Source: Alphaproteobacteria bacterium (GTDB lineage Bacteria; Pseudomonadota; Alphaproteobacteria; CACIAM-22H2). Taken from it: DNA of 64,000 nt. Below, in pieces: positions 52,922-62,330 of this stretch. The stretch lies in contig WGNX01000010.1 of NCBI GenBank assembly GCA_016124335.1, forward strand, positions 124,001 through 188,000, given 5' to 3'. The notes beneath the pieces were generated by a model. It worked only from the letters and a program-made list of their open reading frames with translations, did not search any database and was not told the origin of the DNA. The stretch's first letter is position 1; each line of letters starts with the position of its first letter. Both the position numbers and the translations under genes were made by a program.

Positions 52922-54166
52922 CTATGCCCGGTTCGCGCGGATGCGGCGGATCGTCAGCATCGATGCGAAGCTTACGCATGCGCAGAGCAGGCCCGTGGCA
53001 AGCATCGTCTGCGCCACGCCGAAAGTGCCGAATAGCGTGGGCGAAAGAAGACCGGCCAGAAGGATACCGCCGAAATTCATGAACATGCGCACGCGATGGA
53101 CGGCTGCCGCCGCCGCGCGCGAGGCGCCCGAACCGCCGGCGAGCTGGATACGCATGGCGAGCGGAATATCGAAAAACGGACTGCCGAGCGCGGTGAACGC
53201 AAGGCCCGCGTACAGCGCTGGCAACAGCATGCCCGGCGGCGCCAGCAGCGCACCCAGCCCCATCGTCGCAAGCCCGGTGCCCATCCACGTACTGCCGGTC
53301 ACCATTCGCAGCGCGGAAATCGACGGCGCCACCGAGACGACGATGACGTTTGAAATGATGTTGGTGACGCCATAGGCCGCAAGGCCCGTGCCGTAGGCCG
53401 CGACGCCGGAAATGCCGAGCCAGCTTTCCCCGCTTCGCTCGATCGTCAGCGGCAGCGCGTGCCCGATGACCACGACCCAGCAGGCATCCGTCACGCTCTT
53501 GAGCATCAGCAGCGAGCGCAACGCACGCTCTTCGCGCACGATGCGGATGCCCATCGTGAACCCCGCCTCCACGCGCCCTTCGCGCGGTGGCAGCGCATCG
53601 CCAACACGCATCAGCAGATAGGCCGCAAGCAGCAGGGCTGCCGCATATACGTAAAAAAGATCATGCACCGCCATGATCGCGGCCAGCGCGCCCGCGAGCA
53701 TCGGGCCCGTGATGCGGGCCATGCGGCGGACACCGTCAATCAGCCCGTTGGTCGCGAATAGCAGGTCGCGCTCGCGCACCAGCAGCGGCAGGTTGCCCTG
53801 CACGGTCGGCTCGAGCTGTGCGCGCATGACCGATACGGCAATTGCCGGCACGATCAGCGCGACAAACGAAGGGTAACCGAGCGACCAGGAAACCGGCGGC
53901 ACGAGAACGCAGACCGCACCCGCCACGAGAAAGAGCGACATCGCGCGACGCTGGCTGGCGCTTGCCACCAGCGTGCCGCCGATCGCCGCCCCCAGCATCA
54001 TGCAGGCCGATTGCGCGGCGCTGAGATAGCCCGCCTGCCGGCCGACGATTTCGACCGCAAGCCAGACCAGCGCCACGCGATAAAGCTCGTCGCCCGTCGT
54101 GAACACGACGAGTGCCGCCCACAGCCGCGCCACGATCGGGTCGCGCAGCGGGGCGGTCGCCCTCAC
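52922..54166 (-). CDS. MFS transporter (GTG start)
   Basis: 12-TM-like hydrophobic profile; DPIVARLWAALVVFTTGDELYRVALVWLAVEI. Confidence 0.83.
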   Translation of the reverse strand: MRATAPLRDPIVARLWAALVVFTTGDELYRVALVWLAVEIVGRQAGYLSAAQSACMMLGAAIGGTLVASASQRRAMSLFLVAGAVCVLVPPVSWSLGYPSFVALIVPAIAVSVMRAQLEPTVQGNLPLLVRERDLLFATNGLIDGVRRMARITGPMLAGALAAIMAVHDLFYVYAAALLLAAYLLMRVGDALPPREGRVEAGFTMGIRIVREERALRSLLMLKSVTDACWVVVIGHALPLTIERSGESWLGISGVAAYGTGLAAYGVTNIISNVIVVSVAPSISALRMVTGSTWMGTGLATMGLGALLAPPGMLLPALYAGLAFTALGSPFFDIPLAMRIQLAGGSGASRAAAAAVHRVRMFMNFGGILLAGLLSPTLFGTFGVAQTMLATGLLCACVSFASMLTIRRIRANRA

Positions 54167-54735
54167 TTGCGGTTCGCGCGCGCGGCCCTGCGGGCGAGCG
54201 CCTGGAAGGCGCCGGCAGCGTAGAGAAGCGGCGTGCCGTTGCGGTGCGCATGTGCCGCGCGCACCTTGCCGATGAACACCGTGTGCGTTCCCGACTGGAT
54301 CGCGTCGACGAGCGTACAGTCGAAAAACGCGATGGCATCGGCGAGCACGGGGGCACCGGTCTTCGCGACGGTCCATTCGCCGCGCGCGAAGCGGTCTTCG
54401 CCCTGCACGCCCGTTGCGCCGGAAAAGCGGAGCGCGAGCGCCTTGTGCCGCGTCGCGAGCACGTTGACCGAGAAGCGCCCGGCGCGCGCGATGGCCGCGT
54501 TGGGTGCGGAGTTGCGGTTGACGCACACGAGGAGCTGCGGCGGTTCGGCCGAAAGCGAGCACACGGCCGTCGCCGTCAGCCCGTTGGGCCGGCCGCGGCC
54601 GTCGGTCGCAACGATGGTCACGCCGGCGGCGAGCCGGCGCATCGCGGACTTGAATTCGGCGGCGAGGATCTCGGCCGCAGCCCGGCTGCGCTTCATCGGC
54701 AGACCCATCCGATCGGAATATCCCCGACGAAACAT
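54163..54735 (-). CDS. Flavin reductase-like FMN-binding protein
   Basis: FKSAMRRLAAGVTIVATDGRGRPNGLTATAVCSLSAEPPQLLVCVNRNS. Confidence 0.92.
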   Translation of the reverse strand: MFRRGYSDRMGLPMKRSRAAAEILAAEFKSAMRRLAAGVTIVATDGRGRPNGLTATAVCSLSAEPPQLLVCVNRNSAPNAAIARAGRFSVNVLATRHKALALRFSGATGVQGEDRFARGEWTVAKTGAPVLADAIAFFDCTLVDAIQSGTHTVFIGKVRAAHAHRNGTPLLYAAGAFQALARRAARANRK

Positions 54736-54900
54736 GCTGGAAGGTCAGGCAAAGGCGGCAGGCCGGGGCGCATGGGCAGGCGGATTCCGAAAAAAAGGCA
54801 CGATTCGCGGTCGACTGTAGCGCTTCCGGCCGGTTCGCGCACACGTCGCTTGCCGCCGGGGCCCGGAACGCGCTACCTACGCGCGCGCGCAACGGGGGCC

Positions 54901-55380
54901 ATGATGCGCACGTTCTTCAAATGCCTGTTTTTGCTGGCACTCCTGTCGCCGGGTTTAGCCGTCGCGCAAGGCAGTGCACGCCAGATCGAAACCGAGCTTG
55001 CGCAGGACTTCCTGGCGCTGGAGCTTGCCGGCTGGCGGCTGCCCGATCCGGTGACGGACTGCCTGGAAAGCCTGCGGCTCAAGCATCTGGAACCCGGGAC
55101 GTTCGGCGCCATCGAAATGGCCGTCGATCCGATCCTGGTCGATGGGGCAGGGCCCTTCGCGCGGCTCGTCTCGATCGACCCGGATCCGCAGAACAGGCAC
55201 CGAAGAACCGTTAGAATACAATGGCTTGTTCCGGATGGAACGGCGATCCGCACGATCGCCGACCAGTTCACGATGGCGATCAACGATCCGGGCCGGGCCG
55301 ACGAAGGCGCAAGCGGTGCGGCGGCGATGCTGCGCGAACCGGACCGGCTTGTCGTGCGCCGGGAATGCTTCGGCGGCTGA
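54901..55380 (+). CDS. Small exported protein of unknown function
   Basis: MMRTFFKCLFLLALLSPGLAVAQ signal peptide; 159 aa. Confidence 0.65.
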   Translation: MMRTFFKCLFLLALLSPGLAVAQGSARQIETELAQDFLALELAGWRLPDPVTDCLESLRLKHLEPGTFGAIEMAVDPILVDGAGPFARLVSIDPDPQNRHRRTVRIQWLVPDGTAIRTIADQFTMAINDPGRADEGASGAAAMLREPDRLVVRRECFGG

Positions 55381-55402
55381 GCCGTTAGGACGGACGGAAA
55401 TC

Positions 55403-56149
55403 ATGGATAGCGAACAGAACCCGGCTACCGACTGGCGCCAGCGCTTTCTCGCCCGCTACGTCTCGACCCACGCGGCCGTCTCGGACGCCGCGGGCAACCT
55501 TGACCGGCGCTGGCCGTTTCTGGCCAAGCTCATTACAGGCCACTTCCCGGTCGACCGCGATGCCAGGATCATCGATCTGGGCTGCGGGCATGGCGCGATC
55601 GTCTGGGCGGCACGGAAATCCGGCTATCGCAATATCGAAGGCGTGGACGCCAGCCCCGAGCAGGTCGCGATGGCCAGGACGCTCGGCATCGACGGGGTGC
55701 GTCAGGGCGACCTGATGGCGACACTGCGCGCAGCCCCTGCCGAAAGCTACGACGCGGTCGTGCTGTTCGACCTCTACCATTATTTCGATCCGGCCACGCA
55801 GTTGCGCCTTGCCGACGAAGTCCGCCGGGTTCTGAAGCCGGGCGGGCGCTTCATCATGCACCTGCCCAACGGCGAGGCGCTGTTTGCGGGCCGCGTCCGC
55901 TACTGGGACATCATGGCCACCGGCTCGTTCACACGGCGATCGATCGAGCAGCTGATGCTCGTGTGCGATTTCGCCAAAGTCACCTGCCACGAGGACGTGC
56001 CGGTCGCCCACGGCCTGAAAAGTGCCGGCCGCTATGTCGTCTGGAAACTGGTGCGCGGCGCGTTGCGGCTGGCGCTGGCTGCCGAAACAGGCGAAACCGG
56101 CGCCGACGCAATCTTCAGCCAGACGTTTCTGGCCGTCGCACACAAGTAA
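55403..56149 (+). CDS. SAM-dependent methyltransferase (copy A)
   Basis: ARIIDLGCGHGAIVWAARKSGYRNIEGVDASPEQV. Confidence 0.9.
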   Translation: MDSEQNPATDWRQRFLARYVSTHAAVSDAAGNLDRRWPFLAKLITGHFPVDRDARIIDLGCGHGAIVWAARKSGYRNIEGVDASPEQVAMARTLGIDGVRQGDLMATLRAAPAESYDAVVLFDLYHYFDPATQLRLADEVRRVLKPGGRFIMHLPNGEALFAGRVRYWDIMATGSFTRRSIEQLMLVCDFAKVTCHEDVPVAHGLKSAGRYVVWKLVRGALRLALAAETGETGADAIFSQTFLAVAHK

Positions 56150-56170
56150 AGTTATCGTCGAAACAAGAAA

Positions 56171-57310
56171 ATGCGCATCCTCTTCCTCGGCTTCGACATC
56201 GAAGGCTACGGCGGCATCGCGACCTACAGCCGGCATCAGGTCGCGGCGCTGAAGCACCTCGGCCACGCGGTCGATGTCGTGTCGATCGACAAGCAATCGG
56301 GCGCTCCGCTTGCTCCGGGTATTGCCGACCGCAAGGTTCCCTTCGAGAGCCGGCTGCGTGCCGTTGCCTCACTCGTGCGCGAGGCGATGGCCGCGCGCGG
56401 GCGGTACGACCTCGTGATGCTGAACCACGTGTATCTCGCGGGCCTCGGCTGGCTCGTGAAGAAGATTTCTGGCACGCCGTTCACCGTCAATGTCTACAAC
56501 ATCGATATTCTCGCCAAGTTGCCAGCGTTGCGCGAAGCTGCATTCGCCGCCGCCGATCTGGTGATCGCGGACTGCCAATACACGATCGACTGGATGCCGA
56601 AATACCGCAGCTTCGTGCCGCCGACGGGGCTTCTCTACGATCCGGTCGATGTAAAGTTCTTCCGCCCGGTCGCCAAGGCACAGGCGCGCGCCGAGATCGC
56701 GAAAGCCTATGGTTGGAACGATCTTGCCGACCGCTTTCTCGTGACGACCGTCGCCGCGATGCTGCTGCCGCCCAACAAGGGCCAGCGCCAGACGATCGAT
56801 GCGATCGCCAGGCTCGCCGATCCACGCATCCTCTACGTCATCGTCGGATCGGGGCCGGACCGCGAGGCAATGGAAGCCTATGCCAAGGCTGCCGGGATCG
56901 CCGCGCAGGTGCGCTTCACCGGTCGCGCTCCGCAAGAACAGCTGCCGCTTCTCTACGCCGCCGCCGATGTCGCCACGCTCGTCGCGCGTGGCGGGCCGGG
57001 CTGGGGCGAAGCGGTGCCGTTGGGTCTCATCGAAGCCGCCGCATGCTCAACCGCCTTCGTGTGCGGAAATGAAGACGGATCGCCCGAGGCAATCCTGGCC
57101 GACGATCCGTGCGGATTCGCGATTGCGCCGCTCGACGTGGACGCGCTGGCCGCGACTCTTGCAAAACTGCGCGACGATCCTTCGCTGTGCGCGCGGATGG
57201 GCGAGGCTGGCGTGCGCACCGTCGACAAGGCATTCGCATTCGACCGTTATGTCGAGCAGCAGGAGCGCCTGCTGGCGCGGTTCGTTCCACGCGCGAAGAG
57301 CGCTGCGTGA
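56171..57310 (+). CDS. Glycosyltransferase (GT4-like)
   Basis: MRILFLGFDIEGYGGIATYSRHQVAAL; VGSGPDREAMEAYAKAAGIAAQVRFTGRAPQEQLPLLYAAADV. Confidence 0.92.
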   Translation: MRILFLGFDIEGYGGIATYSRHQVAALKHLGHAVDVVSIDKQSGAPLAPGIADRKVPFESRLRAVASLVREAMAARGRYDLVMLNHVYLAGLGWLVKKISGTPFTVNVYNIDILAKLPALREAAFAAADLVIADCQYTIDWMPKYRSFVPPTGLLYDPVDVKFFRPVAKAQARAEIAKAYGWNDLADRFLVTTVAAMLLPPNKGQRQTIDAIARLADPRILYVIVGSGPDREAMEAYAKAAGIAAQVRFTGRAPQEQLPLLYAAADVATLVARGGPGWGEAVPLGLIEAAACSTAFVCGNEDGSPEAILADDPCGFAIAPLDVDALAATLAKLRDDPSLCARMGEAGVRTVDKAFAFDRYVEQQERLLARFVPRAKSAA

Positions 57311-57317
57311 GGCGGCG

Positions 57318-58052
57318 ATGAGCAGCACCCGCTTCCGTGCCCGCATCTACGCCAACTACACCGCGGCAACCTGCGCGCCGCTGGCCCCCGACTCGCTCGA
57401 CGGATTCGCCCCGCGCGCGGCACACCTCACACGCCTCATCCGCGATCATTTTCCGGCTGACCGGAACGCAAAGATCCTCGAACTGGGTTGCGGGCACGGC
57501 GCGCTGATCCATTTCGCGCGCAAGCTCGGCTACGCGAACATCGAAGGCGTGGACGGTTCCTCCGCGCAGGTCGCCGCCGCGCGCCGGCTCGGGATCGAAG
57601 GTATTCGCGAAGGTCAGTTGATGGACGCGCTGGCCGAGGCACCGGCAGAAGGCTATGACGCGGTCATCCTGTTCGACGTGCTCGAACATCTGACGCGCGA
57701 CGAGGCGGTCGACGCGGTCGACGCCATCGCGCGCGTCCTGAAGAAGGGCGGCCGGCTGATCCTGCACGTGCCGAATGGCGCGTCGCCCTTCGGCACGCTG
57801 ATGATCTATTCCGACTTCACGCACGAAATCGCCTTCACGCCGGAGAGCCTGACGCAGCTTTTCCTCGCTTCCGGCTGGACGCGCGTGGACTGCTTCGAGG
57901 ACCGGCCGGCGGTGCATGGACTCGCCAGCCTCGTGCGTGCCGGCCTCTGGCGTGCGATCCGCGCCAGTCTGCGCTTCTATCTCGCCGTCGAAACCGGCTC
58001 GCGCCAGCACGACGTGCTGACGCAGAACCTCTACGCCGTCGCGGTGAAATAG
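57318..58052 (+). CDS. SAM-dependent methyltransferase (copy B, paralogous to copy A)
   Basis: AKILELGCGHGALIHFARKLGYANIEGVDGSSAQV; VILFDVLEHL. Confidence 0.92.
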   Translation: MSSTRFRARIYANYTAATCAPLAPDSLDGFAPRAAHLTRLIRDHFPADRNAKILELGCGHGALIHFARKLGYANIEGVDGSSAQVAAARRLGIEGIREGQLMDALAEAPAEGYDAVILFDVLEHLTRDEAVDAVDAIARVLKKGGRLILHVPNGASPFGTLMIYSDFTHEIAFTPESLTQLFLASGWTRVDCFEDRPAVHGLASLVRAGLWRAIRASLRFYLAVETGSRQHDVLTQNLYAVAVK

Positions 58053-58054
58053 CC

Positions 58055-59812
58055 ATGTGCGGCATTGCCGGCGCCTTTGCCTATGCGGCCGGCGCGCCGA
58101 GGCTGCGCGAGGGCGAGCTTCGCGCGATGCGCGATGCGATGGCCGCGCGCGGGCCGGATGGAACAGGCGAATGGTTTTCGTCTGACGGCCGGATCGCTTT
58201 CGGACACCGGCGGCTCTCGATCGTCGATCTTCGCAGCATCGCCGACCAGCCCATGCGGCTTGCCGGCACCGAGATCCGCATCGTGTTCAACGGCGAGATC
58301 TTCAACTATCCAGCACTGCGCGCGGAACTTGTCGCCGCCGGCGCCAGGTTCGAGACGACTTCGGACACCGAAGTACTCCTGCATCTCTACGCGCGCGAAG
58401 GCGAAAAGATGCTCGGCCGCCTGCGCGGCATGTTCGCATTCGCGATCCACGATCCCGCGAAAGATGCCCTGTTCGTCGCGCGCGATCCGTTCGGCATCAA
58501 GCCGCTTTATCTTGCCGACGACGGGCGCACGCTGCGCTTCGCTAGCCAGGTAAAGGCCCTGCTTGCGGCCGATGCGCCCGATACCCGGCCCGATCCGGCA
58601 GGTCACGTCGGCTTTTTCCTGTGGGGCCACGTTCCCGACCCGCACACGCTCTATCGCGGAATCCGCGCCCTGCCGGCCGGAACGTCGATGTGGATCGGCG
58701 CGCGTGGCGCAAGTGTACCAAAGCCATTCTTCGACCTGTGCACGGCTCTCGGCGCGCCGGCGTCAAACCCGCCGTCCTTGCGTGATGCCGTCGTCGATAC
58801 GGTTGCCCACCATATGGTCGCGGACGTGCCGGTGGGAGTGTTCCTGTCTGCCGGCATCGATTCGACGACGCTGGCCGCGATCGCGGCGGAAAAAGACGCG
58901 GCACAGCTCGATACCGTGACGCTGGGCTTCGATGCCTTCCGCGGGACGGACAACGACGAGACCGCACTTGCCGAAGCCTTCGCGAAGGCGCGCGGCACGC
59001 GCCAGCACACGCACTGGATCGGCCGCGCGGAATTCGCCGCCGAACGCGATTCACTGTTCGCAGCGATGGATCAGCCGACGGTCGACGGCATCAACACGTA
59101 CTTCGTCGCGCGGGCAGCGCGGCAGACCGGCCTGAAGGTCGCGCTCTCCGGCCTCGGCGGCGACGAGATCTTCGCCGGTTACCCGGGTTTCGCGCAGATT
59201 CCAACGCTTGTGCGCCGCGCGCGGCCGTTCGCGTTCCTTGGTGGCGTGTTGCGCGCCGCCACGCAAGGCTGGATCGGCGCGTTCACTTCGCCGAAATACG
59301 CGGGCGTGCTCGAATATGGCGCGACCTTCCCCGGCGCCTATCTGCTGCGCCGCGCGCTTCACATGCCATGGGAGATCTCCGGGCTTCTGCCGCGCGCCCT
59401 GGCTGCGGAGGGCCTCGCCGCACTGGGCTATCCCGACACGCTCGATCGCGGGCTTGCCGCCGTACCGTCGGACCGGCTGAAGGTTTCGGCGCTGGAGATC
59501 GCGAACTACATGCGCGACCGGCTTTTGCGCGACAGCGATTGGGCCGGCATGGCGCATTCGATCGAGATCCGCGTGCCGTTCGTCGATCCGGTCTTCCTTG
59601 CCAACGTGCTGCCCTCGCTTGGCGCGCCCGGCAAACGCGCATTGGCCGGCACGCCGGTGCCGCCGTTGCCGGCCGAGCTGACCGACCGGCCGAAGACAGG
59701 CTTCGTCGTGCCGGTGCGCGAATGGCTCATGGGCGAAGCGCATCCCGACGCTTCGCTTCGCGGCCTGCGCGGCTGGGCACGGCAGGTCTATCGCGCCTTC
59801 GTGCCGGCATGA
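58055..59812 (+). CDS. asnB: Asparagine synthase (glutamine-hydrolysing)
   Basis: MCGIAGAFAYA Cys2 N-terminus; VGVFLSAGIDSTTLAA. Confidence 0.94.
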   Translation: MCGIAGAFAYAAGAPRLREGELRAMRDAMAARGPDGTGEWFSSDGRIAFGHRRLSIVDLRSIADQPMRLAGTEIRIVFNGEIFNYPALRAELVAAGARFETTSDTEVLLHLYAREGEKMLGRLRGMFAFAIHDPAKDALFVARDPFGIKPLYLADDGRTLRFASQVKALLAADAPDTRPDPAGHVGFFLWGHVPDPHTLYRGIRALPAGTSMWIGARGASVPKPFFDLCTALGAPASNPPSLRDAVVDTVAHHMVADVPVGVFLSAGIDSTTLAAIAAEKDAAQLDTVTLGFDAFRGTDNDETALAEAFAKARGTRQHTHWIGRAEFAAERDSLFAAMDQPTVDGINTYFVARAARQTGLKVALSGLGGDEIFAGYPGFAQIPTLVRRARPFAFLGGVLRAATQGWIGAFTSPKYAGVLEYGATFPGAYLLRRALHMPWEISGLLPRALAAEGLAALGYPDTLDRGLAAVPSDRLKVSALEIANYMRDRLLRDSDWAGMAHSIEIRVPFVDPVFLANVLPSLGAPGKRALAGTPVPPLPAELTDRPKTGFVVPVREWLMGEAHPDASLRGLRGWARQVYRAFVPA

Positions 59813-61044
59813 GGATGGCGATGGACAAGCTCCGCCTCGCCTATCTGGTCACGCACCCGATCCCCTATCAGGCGCCGCTGCTGCGCATGGTGGCCGCGCA
59901 GCCCGACATCGACTTCTCGGTCTTTTTCGGCACCGACTTCACGACGCGACCGTTCGTGGCCGGCGAGTTCGGCCAGCAGATCGTCTGGGACGTGCCGCTC
60001 GTCGAAGGTTACCGGCACCACACGCTGCCGCGCCTCGACCCGCAGCCGCCCGCAGGAATCCTGGAGCCGCTCACGCTCTGGCGGCCATTGTCGCGCGGCT
60101 TTGCGCGTGCACTCGACGAAGGCCGCTTCGATGCGCTTTGGATCCACGGCTATGCGCATTTCAGCCATTGGGCCGCGATCGCGTCGGCCAAGCGGCGCGG
60201 CGTGAAGGTGCTGATCCGAGACGAAGCCACGCCGATCTCGGCCGTGCGCTCGCCCGTGAAGCGCCTTGCGAAACGGGCCTTCTTCGAAGCACTGAAGACG
60301 GGCGTGGACGCCTATCTCGCCATCGGGTCGCTCAACCGGCAATACTGGCTCGAGCAGGGCGTGCCGGCCGCGCGGATTTTCGACGTGCCCTACGCGGTCG
60401 ACAACGAACGTTTCGCCGCGCAGGCCGCTGCCGCATCATCGGGCCGCGATGCGCTCAAGCGCGCGCTTGGCATCGCACCAGGGCGGCCCGTCGTGCTGTT
60501 CTGTGCGAAGCTCATCGAGCGAAAGCGGCCACGCCTGCTGCTTGATGCGTTCGCGCGCATTCACGCCGATCCGGCAATGCGAAATCCGGTTCTCGCCTTC
60601 GTGGGTGACGGCCCGCAGCGCGGCGAACTGGAAGAAGCCGCTGCCCGACTTGGGCCCGATGCCGTGCGCTTCCTCGGATTCAAGAAGCAGAACGAGCTGC
60701 CGCCCTGCTACGACCTTTGCGACGTGTTTGTCCTGCCTTCCGGGCAGGAAGCGTGGGGCCTTGTCGTCAACGAGGTGATGTGCGCGGGAAAAGCCGTGAT
60801 CTGCTCGGACAGCATCGGTGCGGCCCCCGACCTTGCCAGGCCCGGCGAGAACGGTGCCATCTTCAGGACCGACGATGTCGACGATCTTTCGCGCGCGCTG
60901 GCCGCCGTGTTGGGCGATCCCGCGCGGCTGGCCGCGATGGGCCGGCGATCGTTCGACATCATCTCGAACTGGAGCTACCGCGAAGACGTCGCGGGCCTGC
61001 GCAAGGCGCTCGCTTCCGTCTGCCCGGGGCGGATAACGCCGTGA
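59809..61044 (+). CDS. Glycosyltransferase
   Basis: LVTHPIPYQAPLLRMVAAQPDIDFSVFFG; LPSGQEAWGLVVNEVMCAGKAVICSDSIG; ATGA overlap with asnB. Confidence 0.92.
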   Translation: MRMAMDKLRLAYLVTHPIPYQAPLLRMVAAQPDIDFSVFFGTDFTTRPFVAGEFGQQIVWDVPLVEGYRHHTLPRLDPQPPAGILEPLTLWRPLSRGFARALDEGRFDALWIHGYAHFSHWAAIASAKRRGVKVLIRDEATPISAVRSPVKRLAKRAFFEALKTGVDAYLAIGSLNRQYWLEQGVPAARIFDVPYAVDNERFAAQAAAASSGRDALKRALGIAPGRPVVLFCAKLIERKRPRLLLDAFARIHADPAMRNPVLAFVGDGPQRGELEEAAARLGPDAVRFLGFKKQNELPPCYDLCDVFVLPSGQEAWGLVVNEVMCAGKAVICSDSIGAAPDLARPGENGAIFRTDDVDDLSRALAAVLGDPARLAAMGRRSFDIISNWSYREDVAGLRKALASVCPGRITP

Positions 61045-62330
61045 AGGACATCTCGCTCTCCTTCCTGACGACGATCGTGATCCAGATCGTCAACATCGCG
61101 ACCGGGCTTCTCGCCGCGCGGCTGCTGCTGCCCGAAGGTCGCGGCGAACTTGCCGAGATCATGCTGTGGCCGGGCCTGCTGATGGAGTTCGGCATCCTTG
61201 CGATGTCGGATGCGCTGCTCTACCGCGCGGCGACGCGTGCGGCATCGCCGAAAACGCTTTTCGCGACGGTCATGTGGATCGGGCTGGCACTGACCGTGGT
61301 CCTGACGGCCGTCGGCTATCTCGTCATCCCGCACATGACGGCAAGCGATTCGGCAACCGTGCGCGCCGTCGAGGCCTGGTACATCGCCGCTTACGTGCCG
61401 GTCTATCTGTTCTCGCTTTTCGTGGCCACGATGTTCCAGGGCCATCTCGACCTCGTTGCCTGGAACGTCGTGCGCACGCTGGTCGGGCTGGGATATCTCG
61501 GCTTCATCGCGATCTTCCACCTTGCCGGCCGGACCGACGTCGAATCCTTTGCACTTGCCTATGTCGCGGGCACGCTCGTCTCGGGCCTCGTCGGTCTCGT
61601 TTGGCTCGGGCTCAAGGGCTGGATCGGCTGGCGGCCGGATTTTGCCGCGGCGAAGGGCCTGCTTGGCTATGGCGCGCGACTGCATCTGGGCGAGATGGTC
61701 AACAGCCTTCGCCAGCGCGTCGACCAGATGGGCGTCTCGCTGTTTCTCAGCGCCGTCGACATGGGGCACTATGTCGTGGCGCTCACCGTCGCCAACGGCC
61801 CGATGATCCTCGTCAATACGGTGGCGGGGGTGGCGTTCCCCAAAATCAGCCAGGCTGGCGACCCGGCCGACAAGCTCAGGATCTTCGGCACCTATCTGCG
61901 TCTCGCCATGGCGCTGTCGATTGCCAGTGCCGTGGGTCTGTCGGCGCTTGCGCCGTGGCTTGTACCGCTCATTTTCGGCCGTGCATTCGAGGAAAGCGCA
62001 GTGCTCTGCCAGATCATGCTGCTTGGCCTGCCCTTCTTCGCCGCCAAGCTGATGTTCATCCAGGCACTCAACGCATTCGACAAGTCGCTGGCGATCGGCT
62101 GGGCGGAAGCTGCGGGACTTGCCGCGGCCATCGCTTCGCTGGCGCTGCTCATGCCGTCGATCGGCATCCGGGGTGCTGCCTGGGCGCTGGTCGTCGCGAA
62201 CGTCGTGGCGCTTGCCGCGATGGCGGGCATGCTGCATCGGCGGATCGGCGCACCGGTGCTGGTGCTCTTCCGGCCGACGGCCGCAGATTTCGCCCATGCA
62301 AGGCGCGCGCTCGCGCGGGTCCTGCCGTGA
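61041..62330 (+). CDS. Wzx-like polysaccharide flippase (GTG start)
   Basis: Multi-TM LSFLTTIVIQIVNIATGLLAARLLLPEGRGELAEIMLWPGLL; GTGA overlap. Confidence 0.88.
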   Translation: MKDISLSFLTTIVIQIVNIATGLLAARLLLPEGRGELAEIMLWPGLLMEFGILAMSDALLYRAATRAASPKTLFATVMWIGLALTVVLTAVGYLVIPHMTASDSATVRAVEAWYIAAYVPVYLFSLFVATMFQGHLDLVAWNVVRTLVGLGYLGFIAIFHLAGRTDVESFALAYVAGTLVSGLVGLVWLGLKGWIGWRPDFAAAKGLLGYGARLHLGEMVNSLRQRVDQMGVSLFLSAVDMGHYVVALTVANGPMILVNTVAGVAFPKISQAGDPADKLRIFGTYLRLAMALSIASAVGLSALAPWLVPLIFGRAFEESAVLCQIMLLGLPFFAAKLMFIQALNAFDKSLAIGWAEAAGLAAAIASLALLMPSIGIRGAAWALVVANVVALAAMAGMLHRRIGAPVLVLFRPTAADFAHARRALARVLP

